Below are positions 24,412-32,549 of a stretch of DNA of 64,000 nt, in pieces. The translations under genes were made by a program, and so were the position numbers. Source of the DNA: Paenibacillus sp. FSL R10-2734 (GTDB lineage: Bacteria; Bacillota; Bacilli; Paenibacillales; Paenibacillaceae); contig NZ_CP150170.1 in the NCBI RefSeq assembly GCF_037963865.1, forward strand, positions 806,001 through 870,000. The letters are read 5' to 3'. A model generated the notes under the pieces. The model saw only the letters and a list, made by a program, of their open reading frames with translations. It did no database searches and was not told the origin of the DNA. The stretch's first letter is position 1, and each line of letters begins with the position of its first letter.

Positions 24412-25724
24412 GCAAGCAAAAGGTATTTACGTTAGGTCTTCAGCATGTACTAGCCATGTATGCAGGAGCAGTAATCGTACCGCTGATTGTTGGGGGCGCT
24501 TTGAAGCTGAATGGGACTCAAATGGCCTACCTCATCGCAGCCGATTTGTTCACTTGCGGATTGGCTACGCTGCTGCAAATTATGGGCACCAAGTATTTTG
24601 GTAGCAGGCTCCCAGTTATTCTTGGATGTACCTTTACAGCGGTTGGTCCGATTATCGCGATTGCCTCGACACATAATTTGGCGACTGCGTACGGTGCGAT
24701 CATTATTTCCGGTTTATTCGTTGTACTTGCGGCCCCGCTTTATGGGAAGTTGTTGAAGTTCTTCCCGACGATTGTAACAGGTTCTGTCGTGACCATTATC
24801 GGGCTATCTCTTATTCCAGTGGCAATGAATAATGTTGCTGGCGGAGAAGGCAGCGCTGATTTTGGACAACCCCGCAATTTGCTGCTTGCACTGATTACAT
24901 TGCTTGTTATTTTAATGGTTAATCGTTTCGCGACTGGATTCCTGCGCTCGATCTCCGTTCTGGTAGGTCTTGTGGTGGGTACTGTGATTGCTTATGGAAT
25001 GGGTATCGTTAACTTTTCTACGGTTGGTGACGCTTCTTGGGTTAGTATCGCACAGCCGTTCTACTTCGGATGGCCTGAGTTCAGTCTTACCGCAATCTTC
25101 ACTATGATCATCGTTAACATTGTTAGTATGGTGGAGTCTACAGGGGTTTATTTTGCAGTAGGTAAAGTAATTGATCAGAAAGTTGAACAGAAGCAGATCG
25201 TAAACGGACTGCGTTCCGAGGGCGTAGCGATTATGCTGGGCGGAATTTTTAATGCCTTCCCATACACTGCTTTTTCTCAAAACGTGGGTTTGATTTCGCT
25301 GTCTCGTATTAAGACTCGTAATGTTATTTTTGCCGCTGGCGGGATCATGATTGTACTAGGACTCCTGCCTAAGCTGGCTGCCTTGACGACGATTGTACCG
25401 AATGCCGTACTTGGTGGAGCGATGATTGTCATGTTCGGATCGGTCGCCGTTTCCGGAATTTCAATTCTGTCCGATGTAGATCTGCGTAAGGACGGTAATC
25501 TACTGATTGCTGCTTGTAGTATCGCGGTTGGCTTAGGTTCAGCAACACTTCCTGCGATGTTCGCAGAGCTGCCTGAGTTTGCACGGATGCTGCTGCAGAA
25601 TGGTATTGTATCCGGTTCGATTACTGCGATTGTGCTGAACATCTTCCTTTCTAAGACAAAGGATGAAGTGCAGGAAGAGGATAACACCGTACCCGTTCTC
25701 ACTAAGGAGACTCAAGTCTCCTAA
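24405..25724 (+). CDS. pbuX: Xanthine/purine permease
   Basis: 439 residues with about 14 membrane segments, of the NCS2/UraA family. LGLQHVLAMYAGAVIVPLIVG is the typical start, and residues around VNIVSMVESTGVYFAVGKV carry the NCS2 Glu of the substrate site. The family signature region GIFNAFPYTAFSQNVGLISLS has the expected Asn/Gln/Gly. It imports xanthine with protons for conversion by Xpt. Its ATG lies inside the end of xpt, so translation is coupled. An intrinsic terminator follows 30 bases later. Confidence 0.95.
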   Translation: MLSKQKVFTLGLQHVLAMYAGAVIVPLIVGGALKLNGTQMAYLIAADLFTCGLATLLQIMGTKYFGSRLPVILGCTFTAVGPIIAIASTHNLATAYGAIIISGLFVVLAAPLYGKLLKFFPTIVTGSVVTIIGLSLIPVAMNNVAGGEGSADFGQPRNLLLALITLLVILMVNRFATGFLRSISVLVGLVVGTVIAYGMGIVNFSTVGDASWVSIAQPFYFGWPEFSLTAIFTMIIVNIVSMVESTGVYFAVGKVIDQKVEQKQIVNGLRSEGVAIMLGGIFNAFPYTAFSQNVGLISLSRIKTRNVIFAAGGIMIVLGLLPKLAALTTIVPNAVLGGAMIVMFGSVAVSGISILSDVDLRKDGNLLIAACSIAVGLGSATLPAMFAELPEFARMLLQNGIVSGSITAIVLNIFLSKTKDEVQEEDNTVPVLTKETQVS

Positions 25725-25754
25725 TATCATTTGAGATTACCTGTAAAAACGAAT

Positions 25755-25799
25755 AAAGGATCTGACTCAGCTTCATGGCATGGGTCAGATCCTTTTTTT
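25755..25799 (+). terminator. Terminator after pbuX
   Basis: AAAGGATCTGAC and GGTCAGATCC around a 16-base loop, then seven T. Confidence 0.93.
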
Positions 25800-25854
25800 A
25801 GGATTTGTTATACGTCATTGTTGTTTTTGCTCATTGAGTTAACGAGCGGGATAG

Positions 25855-25927
25855 TTCAATAAGAAATGGACTATTGAATAATTGTATTATATAATCGCAC
25901 TAAAAGGAACGTATGTTCCTTTTAGTG
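25855..25927 (+). promoter_or_regulatory. cat control region: promoter plus two inverted repeats
   Basis: TTCAATA/TATTGAA (25855-25878) overlaps a -35-like TGGACT (25867-25872); TATAAT lies at 25890-25895 with 17-base spacing. Immediately after it is a perfect 13-bp stem, CACTAAAAGGAAC-GTAT-GTTCCTTTTAGTG (25898-25927). The hairpin would form the very 5' end of the mRNA, or act as an operator at +1. Unlike classic cat-86/ermC attenuators it does not contain the gene's SD, which is AAGGTGG at 25944-25950, and I find no leader peptide. Confidence 0.6.
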
Positions 25928-25959
25928 GTGTGAATATATTAAAAAGGTGGCTGAAATAG

Positions 25960-26592
25960 ATGATAACTTATCAAGTCATTGATTTAGAAAGTTTTCCAAG
26001 AAGAAACTATTATGAGTATTTTATGGCGACAGACACAACGTTTGAAATGACAGTAAAAATTGATGTTACTCGGGCAGTTGAAAAATGCAAAGAAGAATCT
26101 ATAAATTTTTATGCGTATTCCATTTTTAATTTGACTAAATCGGTTAACGAGATTCCGAATTTGAGGTATGCCCACATAGATGAGCAATTAGTAGAATGGC
26201 AAGAATTAGTGCCAACGTTTACGAACTTTAATCAAGAAACAGAGTTATTTTATAGCTTATGGTTGGAAGAATTAACAGATTATAAATCAGTTGACCGTGA
26301 GTACAAAAAGCTTATAAAAGACTATGCAAACACAACAGATATCGCACCAATGGGAGATGTCCCCCCCAATGTGGTGAATATTTCATCAATTCCTTGGATG
26401 CATTTTGAACATTTTTCATCTCACAAAGGAGCTATCAAAAATAATTTAACACCAATGATTACCACTGGGAAGTACGAAAAAGTTGGTTCACAGTTGCTAA
26501 TGCCGGTAAATATTAAGGTTCATCATGCAACAGTAGATGGCTATCATGTGTCGTTATTTTTTGAAATACTGCAACGTGAAATGAACCGTTGA
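25960..26592 (+). CDS. cat: Type A chloramphenicol O-acetyltransferase
   Basis: 210 residues, close to the usual 215-220. It transfers acetyl from acetyl-CoA to the 3-hydroxyl of chloramphenicol; members are cytoplasmic trimers. The catalytic motif is HHATVDGYH with His189 and Asp193. The common family form is HHAVCDGFH, so Cys is replaced by Val here. VNISSIPWMHF supplies the Ser that stabilises the intermediate. Codon use is clearly more AT-rich than in the neighbouring xpt-pbuX and glycerate kinase genes, and it is a lone gene between unrelated operons, suggesting acquisition by transfer. It ends in its own terminator. Activity is likely but untested. Confidence 0.93.
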   Translation: MITYQVIDLESFPRRNYYEYFMATDTTFEMTVKIDVTRAVEKCKEESINFYAYSIFNLTKSVNEIPNLRYAHIDEQLVEWQELVPTFTNFNQETELFYSLWLEELTDYKSVDREYKKLIKDYANTTDIAPMGDVPPNVVNISSIPWMHFEHFSSHKGAIKNNLTPMITTGKYEKVGSQLLMPVNIKVHHATVDGYHVSLFFEILQREMNR

Positions 26593-26596
26593 TTTA

Positions 26597-26624
26597 AAAA
26601 CCGCCCCCAACGCAGGGCGGTTTT
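26597..26624 (+). terminator. Terminator after cat
   Basis: AAACCGCCC, 8-base loop, GGGCGGTTTT; short U-run. Confidence 0.85.
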
Positions 26625-26694
26625 CTTTAGGTTGAAAATCAACATTAAGATTTAGAATAGCCTTTTTAAAAATATAATAGATTAAATGCTCCAC

Positions 26695-26720
26695 GCGACG
26701 CCGAAGGCGTTTACGCTTAT
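26695..26720. repeat. Dispersed palindromic repeat, copy 2
   Basis: GCGACGCCGAAGGCGTTTACGCTT, just beyond the glycerate kinase stop. It matches copies 1 and 3 over ACGCCGAAGGCGTTT and then GCTT. Confidence 0.6.
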
Positions 26721-26722
26721 GA

Positions 26723-27859
26723 TTAACGCTTACTATGTTTGATTAATGTACCTACATTGCGCGCGGTGCGCTCCATGTTGAAGGAAGCATTGGTGAGCGC
26801 TTTATCTAGCGTACATACCCCAGGCACGATGGAGAAGAACATATCGATACCATGTTCGTACACGGCTTCTACGCCAGTACCTAGGGAACCTGCTAAGGCA
26901 ATCACAGGTACACCAGCGGCTTGTGCTACTTTGGCAACACCAATCGGTGTTTTGCCATAGACGGTTTGGCTATCCATACCACCTTCGCCTGTGATGACAT
27001 AATCCGCATCCTTCACTTTATCCGCAAGATTCATAGCATCGACGACGATGTTGACGCCTCGCTTCAACTGGGCTCCTAGGAAGGCCATCACGCCAGCACC
27101 TAGTCCACCTGCTGCACCCGCACCTGCTGTATCACACACTTCTTTACCGAGATCGCGCTGAATGATGTTTGCGAAATGTGCAAGATTTGCATCCAATTGG
27201 TTCACCATCTCGGGTGTTGCACCCTTTTGTGGGCCGAAGATGGCGGATGCTCCGCGCTCCCCAGTTAACGGATTGTCCACGTCACATGCGGCTACCACTT
27301 GGAGACCTTGAAGTCTTGGATCTACATGAGCACTATCAATACGAGTAACTTCACTAAGTGATCCTCCACCGTATCCAATCTCCGTTCCATCTTCTCGCAA
27401 GAAGCGGAATCCAAGCGCTTGCGCCATGCCTACACCGCCATCATTCGTCGCACTGCCACCAAGACCCATAATAATGGAACGTACGCCTGCATTCAGCGCA
27501 TGAACGATGAGTTCTCCTGTACCCTTTGTCGTGGTGATCAACGGATTACGCTCTTCCTTCGGTACAAGTCCAAGTCCAGAAGCAGCTGCCATTTCGATAA
27601 TCGCGGTCTCGCCGTCTCCCATAATGCCATAGAATGCATTCACAGGGTGACCAAGCGGACCTGTTACGTCACATTGTATAATTCGTCCGCCTGTCGCATC
27701 GACGAGCGATTGAACCGTACCTTCGCCGCCATCTGCCATCGGAACTTTAATATATTCTGCATCGGGAAAAGAGGAACGAAGTCCTCGTTCTATGGCCTCA
27801 CAGGCTTCCATTGCTGTCATACTTTCTTTAAATGAATCTGGCGCCAATACAAACTTCAT
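26723..27859 (-). CDS. glxK: Glycerate kinase (GlxK/GarK family)
   Basis: 378 residues from the ATG at 27859, chosen because GGAAGTGA precedes it and MKFVLAPDSFKESMTA is the conserved family start; an in-frame start at 27913 overlaps the permease gene. It phosphorylates D-glycerate with ATP. Signature segments are MADGGEGTVQSLV, GLGGSATNDGGVGMAQALG and VITGEGGMDSQTVYGKTPIG. It is downstream of the GntP-type permease by 41 bases on the same strand and presumably in one operon. A CdaR-type regulator lies upstream, so the locus imports and activates glycerate, perhaps from sugar diacid breakdown. Confidence 0.95.
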   Translation of the reverse strand: MKFVLAPDSFKESMTAMEACEAIERGLRSSFPDAEYIKVPMADGGEGTVQSLVDATGGRIIQCDVTGPLGHPVNAFYGIMGDGETAIIEMAAASGLGLVPKEERNPLITTTKGTGELIVHALNAGVRSIIMGLGGSATNDGGVGMAQALGFRFLREDGTEIGYGGGSLSEVTRIDSAHVDPRLQGLQVVAACDVDNPLTGERGASAIFGPQKGATPEMVNQLDANLAHFANIIQRDLGKEVCDTAGAGAAGGLGAGVMAFLGAQLKRGVNIVVDAMNLADKVKDADYVITGEGGMDSQTVYGKTPIGVAKVAQAAGVPVIALAGSLGTGVEAVYEHGIDMFFSIVPGVCTLDKALTNASFNMERTARNVGTLIKHSKR

Positions 27860-27900
27860 GCTCTTCACTTCCTTTTGAGTTGTTCGTGCTTCGATATTTG

Positions 27901-29169
27901 TTATACGAACCATTGGAATACACCGAATACTAATGTCGAAACGATTGCTAGTGTTAGACCAACTGCAGTTTCATAAGGAATCAATTTCAGACGTTCTTTC
28001 ATCTGCATGTTCACACTACCACCTGTTGCGTGGAAGAAGCTGCCGTGAGGCATGTGGTCTAATACAGTCGCACCAGAATGAATCATTGCCCCCGCTCCTA
28101 GCGAAGCTACGCCAAGTCCCATAATGGTGGAGCCGAACACAGAGCTTGCTACGGCTGTACCTGCAGTTGTCGATGCTGTTGCAAGAGACATTAACGCACC
28201 ACTGATTGGAGCAAGCAAGTATGCCGGTAGGCCAGATGCCGTAAGGCCATCGATAATAACATCCTTCAATTGTGAGTTTGCAATGATACCAGCTAATGTA
28301 CCTGTCCCGATTAACATGACGGCTACACCAGTCATTTTACCAAGACCAAATACAGCGAACTCATTTAACTTCTTAAATCTTCCCATTGCAATGGCACCTA
28401 CGATACCTCCAACTGGAAGCGCGATAACTGGATCCACTACGATGCCTGCAATTGGACGAAGGGATAACAAGATAATTGCTACAAGCGGAGCTAGAATGGC
28501 TGTAAAGAAGCTTGGAAGCTGCTCATTCGGATTATTCGTTACCTCAGAAGCTTCTACTTTACTACCTTTATTGTTTAAACGCTTTGCGATGAAGTACGTT
28601 ACGATAATTCCGAACACGGCTGGGATTATACCTGCTGCCATCAACGAAGTTAATGGAATGTGAAATGCATCTGATGCTGCAATCGCATTCGGGTTTGGTG
28701 ACATGATGTTACCGGCTTTACCGCCACCGATCATAGCGATTAGGATTGCCAATTTCGATAGATTCGCACGTTGTGCAATAGCTAATGCAATGGGTGCTAC
28801 AGTAATAACAGCTACATCCACGAATACGCCGACTGCTGTAAGAACCATTGTTGCTAATGCTAATGCGAGTAATGCTCGTGTCTCGCCGGCCTTCTGAACC
28901 AGCGTCTCTGCAATCTTTTTCGCTGCGCCTGATTCAATCAATACACCTGCTAACACACCTGCTGCCAAGATACGAAGCACGGCAGGAATCATTCCTTTGG
29001 CACCATCCATCATCAGCGTAATGGTATCCACCATACTCACGCCGCCGATTAAACCACCTACTAACGCACCAATCATCATGCCGTAGGCTGGCGGTACTTT
29101 TTTCAATATTAGAACGATTGCCACAACCAATGCAGCTAAAGCACCTAAAACGCTTACACTCACTGTCAT
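27901..29169 (-). CDS. GntP-family permease (glycerate/gluconate type)
   Basis: 422 residues with about 12 membrane segments. The GntP features are present: VPPAYGMMIGALVGGLIGG near the N-terminus, VDVAVITVAPIALAIAQR, and GGGKAGNIMSPNPNAIAASD. Members carry gluconate, glycerate or other hydroxy-acids with protons. The glycerate kinase gene follows directly and the CdaR regulator precedes, so glycerate is the likely substrate (inference). AGGAGGAATAACTC precedes the ATG. The 160-base upstream gap holds the palindrome TGTGCATTTGCACA. Confidence 0.92.
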   Translation of the reverse strand: MTVSVSVLGALAALVVAIVLILKKVPPAYGMMIGALVGGLIGGVSMVDTITLMMDGAKGMIPAVLRILAAGVLAGVLIESGAAKKIAETLVQKAGETRALLALALATMVLTAVGVFVDVAVITVAPIALAIAQRANLSKLAILIAMIGGGKAGNIMSPNPNAIAASDAFHIPLTSLMAAGIIPAVFGIIVTYFIAKRLNNKGSKVEASEVTNNPNEQLPSFFTAILAPLVAIILLSLRPIAGIVVDPVIALPVGGIVGAIAMGRFKKLNEFAVFGLGKMTGVAVMLIGTGTLAGIIANSQLKDVIIDGLTASGLPAYLLAPISGALMSLATASTTAGTAVASSVFGSTIMGLGVASLGAGAMIHSGATVLDHMPHGSFFHATGGSVNMQMKERLKLIPYETAVGLTLAIVSTLVFGVFQWFV

Positions 29170-29307
29170 GAGTTATTCCTCCTCGGGTTTACACAGAGTT
29201 GTATATTTCGATATGTGATTTGAGCTCATACCTATACTTTAGCGATATTTTGTAAGCGTTTCATTAGGCGAAGAAATAAACATTTTGCACCGATAGACGT
29301 CTTTTTT

Positions 29308-29321
29308 TGTGCATTTGCACA
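29308..29321 (-). promoter_or_regulatory. Operator candidate for the glycerate operon
   Basis: TGTGCA-TT-TGCACA, a perfect palindrome 139 bases upstream of the permease start, between it and cdaR. A further TTTTGCAC half-site is at 29283-29290. The CdaR-type regulator next door is the natural candidate binder. Confidence 0.45.
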
Positions 29322-29329
29322 TAATGCTC

Positions 29330-30496
29330 CTATTTTCCACGATGAGTACCAGAATGTTCCAACAAATATAACCAACGCGCACTCATGAGTAGGAACAGCT
29401 CCTGATAATTTCTTGGATCCTTCCCTGTGAGCTCGGTTATACGCTGGAGTCGGTAACGTAACGTATTCCGATGAATACACAGTCGTTCAGCTATATGCTG
29501 CTGCTCCCCATTTTCGATGTAAAATAGATCTAATGTCTGCTGAAGCTCGCCACTACGATCCTCCTCCATAAAATGCGCCCAGAGCTGCAGCAACTCCTCC
29601 GACATCCAATTATGTACACTTGGAACGACCATCGTCTCCAGTTGCAGATCCGTTGCATAATAAACTGGCTCATCCGGATATATTGCATAGCCTGCACGCA
29701 TCGTATCTTCTGCGGATTGAATGGACTTCATCATCCCTTGAATCCCTGTAAAAGCTTTACCTACCGCGATACGTAGTGGAGAAATCTCCTTTACATCTAA
29801 CCAACGTCTAATCTGGTGAATTCCTTCACATATATCCGTATGTGGCTTCCGCTCGTGGAGATGCTCCTTGATCAGAACAACTTGTCTGGCATTACGAATG
29901 GTAATCAATTGAACAGCCGGGCGTCCTTCCAATACATCAGCTACCCGCTTCATTGTCGTCATTAGCTCAGCTTCATTACGATCAATTAATTCGATGATGC
30001 ATGCGATATGAGGTTTGTCCACCTGAAAATGAATCTGCTGTGCTTGATGTTGCAATGTCTGCACGTTCCCCTCATCGCCATTCATTACCGCGAGCAGGAA
30101 ATTCTCCTTCATTCGTTTGTCCCATTGTGCCTGCTCTAACAGGTTCATATGCTCCAGATACATCTCCGCTGTCATCTTCACCAATTCACCATACTTCGTC
30201 ACTTCCTTAGGATCACCTGTAATCCCAATAACACCAACAACCTCATTCTCAAACTCAATAACAAGGTTCGTCCCAGGCAATACCCCCTGCAATCTAGCGG
30301 CGCTCTCCTGATCAATCTCAAATCTGCCACGACGCTCGATCGCGAGTAATGCACCCTCATGTGATTGCCCTAATCGCTTACCATCGCCAGATCCAATAAT
30401 TCGTCCTCGTTTGTCCATAACATTGACGTTGTACCCAATCACATGCATCGTACGTCGAACAATTTCCATCGCAATTTCTTTTGTTATACCTCTCAT
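29330..30496 (-). CDS. cdaR: CdaR-family transcriptional regulator (sugar diacid type)
   Basis: 388 residues. The N-terminal region (about 1-135) is the putative sugar diacid recognition domain: ITKEIAMEIVRRTMHVIGYN, VMDKRGRIIGSGD and IEFENEVVGVIGITGDP. A GGDEF-like middle domain follows. The C-terminal PucR-type helix-turn-helix is HIAERLCIHRNTLRYRLQRI. In E. coli CdaR activates garPLRK, which includes glycerate kinase. Here it is encoded directly upstream of the permease and kinase genes on the same strand, so control of those two is a strong inference. The effector could be glycerate or a diacid. Confidence 0.92.
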   Translation of the reverse strand: MRGITKEIAMEIVRRTMHVIGYNVNVMDKRGRIIGSGDGKRLGQSHEGALLAIERRGRFEIDQESAARLQGVLPGTNLVIEFENEVVGVIGITGDPKEVTKYGELVKMTAEMYLEHMNLLEQAQWDKRMKENFLLAVMNGDEGNVQTLQHQAQQIHFQVDKPHIACIIELIDRNEAELMTTMKRVADVLEGRPAVQLITIRNARQVVLIKEHLHERKPHTDICEGIHQIRRWLDVKEISPLRIAVGKAFTGIQGMMKSIQSAEDTMRAGYAIYPDEPVYYATDLQLETMVVPSVHNWMSEELLQLWAHFMEEDRSGELQQTLDLFYIENGEQQHIAERLCIHRNTLRYRLQRITELTGKDPRNYQELFLLMSARWLYLLEHSGTHRGK

Positions 30497-30670
30497 GGCT
30501 ACTACCCCTTATTTAAAAGTCTCTATGCGAACCCTTGTAAACTTCATGCTAAAGCAAACACAAATGCTTATATAATATACCTTTACTTTCCCATGTGCAT
30601 ATCAAAGATACATCTCATTTCGAAATCGTAAAGCGTTCCCCTAAGACCTTATCATTAGCACAAGACGGGG

Positions 30671-30796
30671 ATGATTGAAACACTGCAAGTATTTATTGCG
30701 GAGAATGGAGATCATAACCACATATTGACGGGTAAAAATCCACGCAACTATATGGGGCTGTTCGAACTGCTGTGTCGATTGATGTGGCGCAAGTAA
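30671..30796 (+). pseudogene. Remnant of a TetR-type regulator C-terminus
   Basis: A 41-codon frame starting MIETLQVFIAENGDH and ending LFELLCRLMWRK, upstream of an MFS gene. It resembles the C-terminal half of Firmicutes TetR-like regulators, where a segment such as FIAENGD precedes a variable helix. No DNA-binding part is found upstream because a stop occurs four codons before. It is probably a decayed local repressor. The remainder of the 387-base gap (30497-30883) shows nothing I can name. Confidence 0.4.
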
Positions 30797-30883
30797 TCCA
30801 CCTGTTCCAATTGCCATCCTGATATTATAGGCATAAAATTAGCTAGGAAAGTATAGATAAATTAGGACAGGGATGGAATAGGA

Positions 30884-32239
30884 ATGAATGAAAAAGTAGT
30901 AATGAATGATAAAATAGTCATGCCATTATGGACGATGTGCCTCTTTATTGTAGTAATGAATACAACGATGTTTAATGTATCGCTGCCAACCATTATTCAG
31001 GATCTCCAAATTTCTGCTGACCTAGGCTCATGGGTAATTTCCAGCTATTCGATTGGATATGCATTATCGACGGTTATTTATAGCCGGTTATCCGACTTGG
31101 TGCCGATTCGCAAGCTCTTGACCATTGGCTTAATTACACTTGGGACGGCATCAGTGTTTGGCTTGTTCGCACATGACTTTAATATGCTATTAATCACGAG
31201 AATCGTACAATCTGCGGGCGCCGGATCTATGGCTGGATTGGGTCTTGTTCTCGCCAGTCGCTACGTTCCGATTGAAAGACGCGGCGCTGCAATTGCGATG
31301 ATCTCGGCGGGTAGTGCAATGGCCTTTGGTTTGGGTCCTATTGTCGGAGGCGTCATTAGCGAGTACTTTGGCTGGAACGGCTTGTTCGGAATTACTTGCC
31401 TGGTGCTTGTCGTGCTGCCAGTGCTGCTGCGGTTATTGCCTAAGGAACAGCCGAAGCCTGCAAGCTTTGACATCATAGGAGCGGCTCTAACCGTTGTAAA
31501 TGCGGCAAGTCTGCTCGTAGCTATAACCACCCAGTCTCTTGTGTGGCTGGCAGTGGGCGTGGTGTCTATTATCGTGCATGCCTTACATCTGAAAAAGGCA
31601 AAGGAATCATTCATTAATCCGCAGCTGCTGTCCATGCCGGGCTATTTGAAGCTGGTTGCCATAGGCTTTTGTATTCTGGTGCTGAACTTAGGGAACTTGT
31701 TCCTAATGCCGCTTGCGCTCGCTAATCTGTTCGATAAATCTGCACTAATGATCGGTTTATTTATCGCTCCGGGGGCGCTATTATCCGCATTTCTGACCCG
31801 TTATGTGGGACGTTTTATTGATCGGTACGGTAATATACGCTTCTTAGTGATTGGTCATTGTATACTTGCTGCTGTTATGGCTGTATTTGCCCTGAATCTT
31901 TCTGTATCTCCTGTAGTTCTACTGATCGGTTATCTGTGCTTTTCTCCCGCCTTCTCAGCTACGATGGCATCCTTAAACAATGAAGCTTCTATAGTACTTC
32001 CTAGGACTTGGATCGGCTCTGGCATGGGGCTTTTACAACTGGTTCAGTTCTTCGGAGGTTCTGTATCTGTTGCAGTATGCGGACTTCTGCTACATGCTCA
32101 GCGTAATATTGCCCCGGCAAAAGCATATCAGCATGTATACGGCGTATTGCTCTTAGTCAGCTTATGCTCGTTAGGAATTCTGCTCTTATATAGACGTTCT
32201 CATTCTAAGAGTAATGCTGGGCAATCTATTCCTGCCTAG
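30884..32239 (+). CDS. MFS drug-type transporter, DHA2-like
   Basis: 451 residues with about 14 hydrophobic segments, as in QacA/EmrB-like proton-driven exporters. VMNTTMFNVSLPTIIQDL is the helix-1 motif, and RLSDLVPIRKLLTIGLIT is the motif-A loop after helix 2. ARIVQS-type motif B appears as ITRIVQSAGAGSM, and motif C as GSAMAFGLGPIVGGVIS. The substrate is unknown. It is monocistronic; a decayed TetR-type regulator fragment lies just upstream, so it may now be unregulated. The RBS is weak: an AGGG about 12 bases before the ATG. Confidence 0.88.
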   Translation: MNEKVVMNDKIVMPLWTMCLFIVVMNTTMFNVSLPTIIQDLQISADLGSWVISSYSIGYALSTVIYSRLSDLVPIRKLLTIGLITLGTASVFGLFAHDFNMLLITRIVQSAGAGSMAGLGLVLASRYVPIERRGAAIAMISAGSAMAFGLGPIVGGVISEYFGWNGLFGITCLVLVVLPVLLRLLPKEQPKPASFDIIGAALTVVNAASLLVAITTQSLVWLAVGVVSIIVHALHLKKAKESFINPQLLSMPGYLKLVAIGFCILVLNLGNLFLMPLALANLFDKSALMIGLFIAPGALLSAFLTRYVGRFIDRYGNIRFLVIGHCILAAVMAVFALNLSVSPVVLLIGYLCFSPAFSATMASLNNEASIVLPRTWIGSGMGLLQLVQFFGGSVSVAVCGLLLHAQRNIAPAKAYQHVYGVLLLVSLCSLGILLLYRRSHSKSNAGQSIPA

Positions 32240-32306
32240 AAACGAAACGAAAAGGTGATAAAGACGTATCAGATGCTATAGCAGAACTAAGGAAGGAATG
32301 GTAATA

Positions 32307-32522
32307 ATGGACAATGGGATGAAAGTAATCTTATTTGAGAAAATGCCGGAAGGCGGGCTGCGAGTCATTGAGGAACGCACGTGGAGTATGAATATGATTG
32401 CAGCACTTGAGCATGTCAATTATATTGTGGTTGGCAGTGTTGAATATGAAACGGTTGAAGGAAGACTGAATGTAGACGAAGGCAAGCTAGAGCTTCTGCT
32501 TGTTCCGATGCACACTGAATGA
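32307..32522 (+). CDS. Small protein, first gene of the ATP-grasp/DUF350 operon
   Basis: 71 residues from the ATG at 32307, nine bases after AAGGA (an ATG at 32298 abuts it). There is no signal peptide, membrane segment or cysteine. The sequence alternates hydrophobic and charged residues and looks like a small beta-rich domain (MKVILFEKM, YIVVGSVEYETVEGRLNV, LELLLVPM). The next gene starts 27 bases after its stop, so it belongs to the five-gene operon. I do not recognise the family. Being retained at the head of the operon suggests a regulatory or assembly role, which is speculative. Confidence 0.7.
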   Translation: MDNGMKVILFEKMPEGGLRVIEERTWSMNMIAALEHVNYIVVGSVEYETVEGRLNVDEGKLELLLVPMHTE

Positions 32523-32549
32523 TTGAGATAAGGGAAGGAGAACCTTACG

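Noticed and set aside
25860..25960. Chloramphenicol-inducible leader peptide ahead of cat
   Set aside because: No start codon with RBS precedes the stem, the stem lies at the predicted transcript start, and it does not contain the cat SD.
28124..28663. 179-codon frame antisense to the GntP permease
   Set aside because: Shadow of a hydrophobic gene; no initiation signal or recognisable motif.
29251..29265. CcpA cre-like TGTAAGCGTTTCA upstream of the glycerate permease
   Set aside because: One base too short for the cre consensus and mismatched in its right half.
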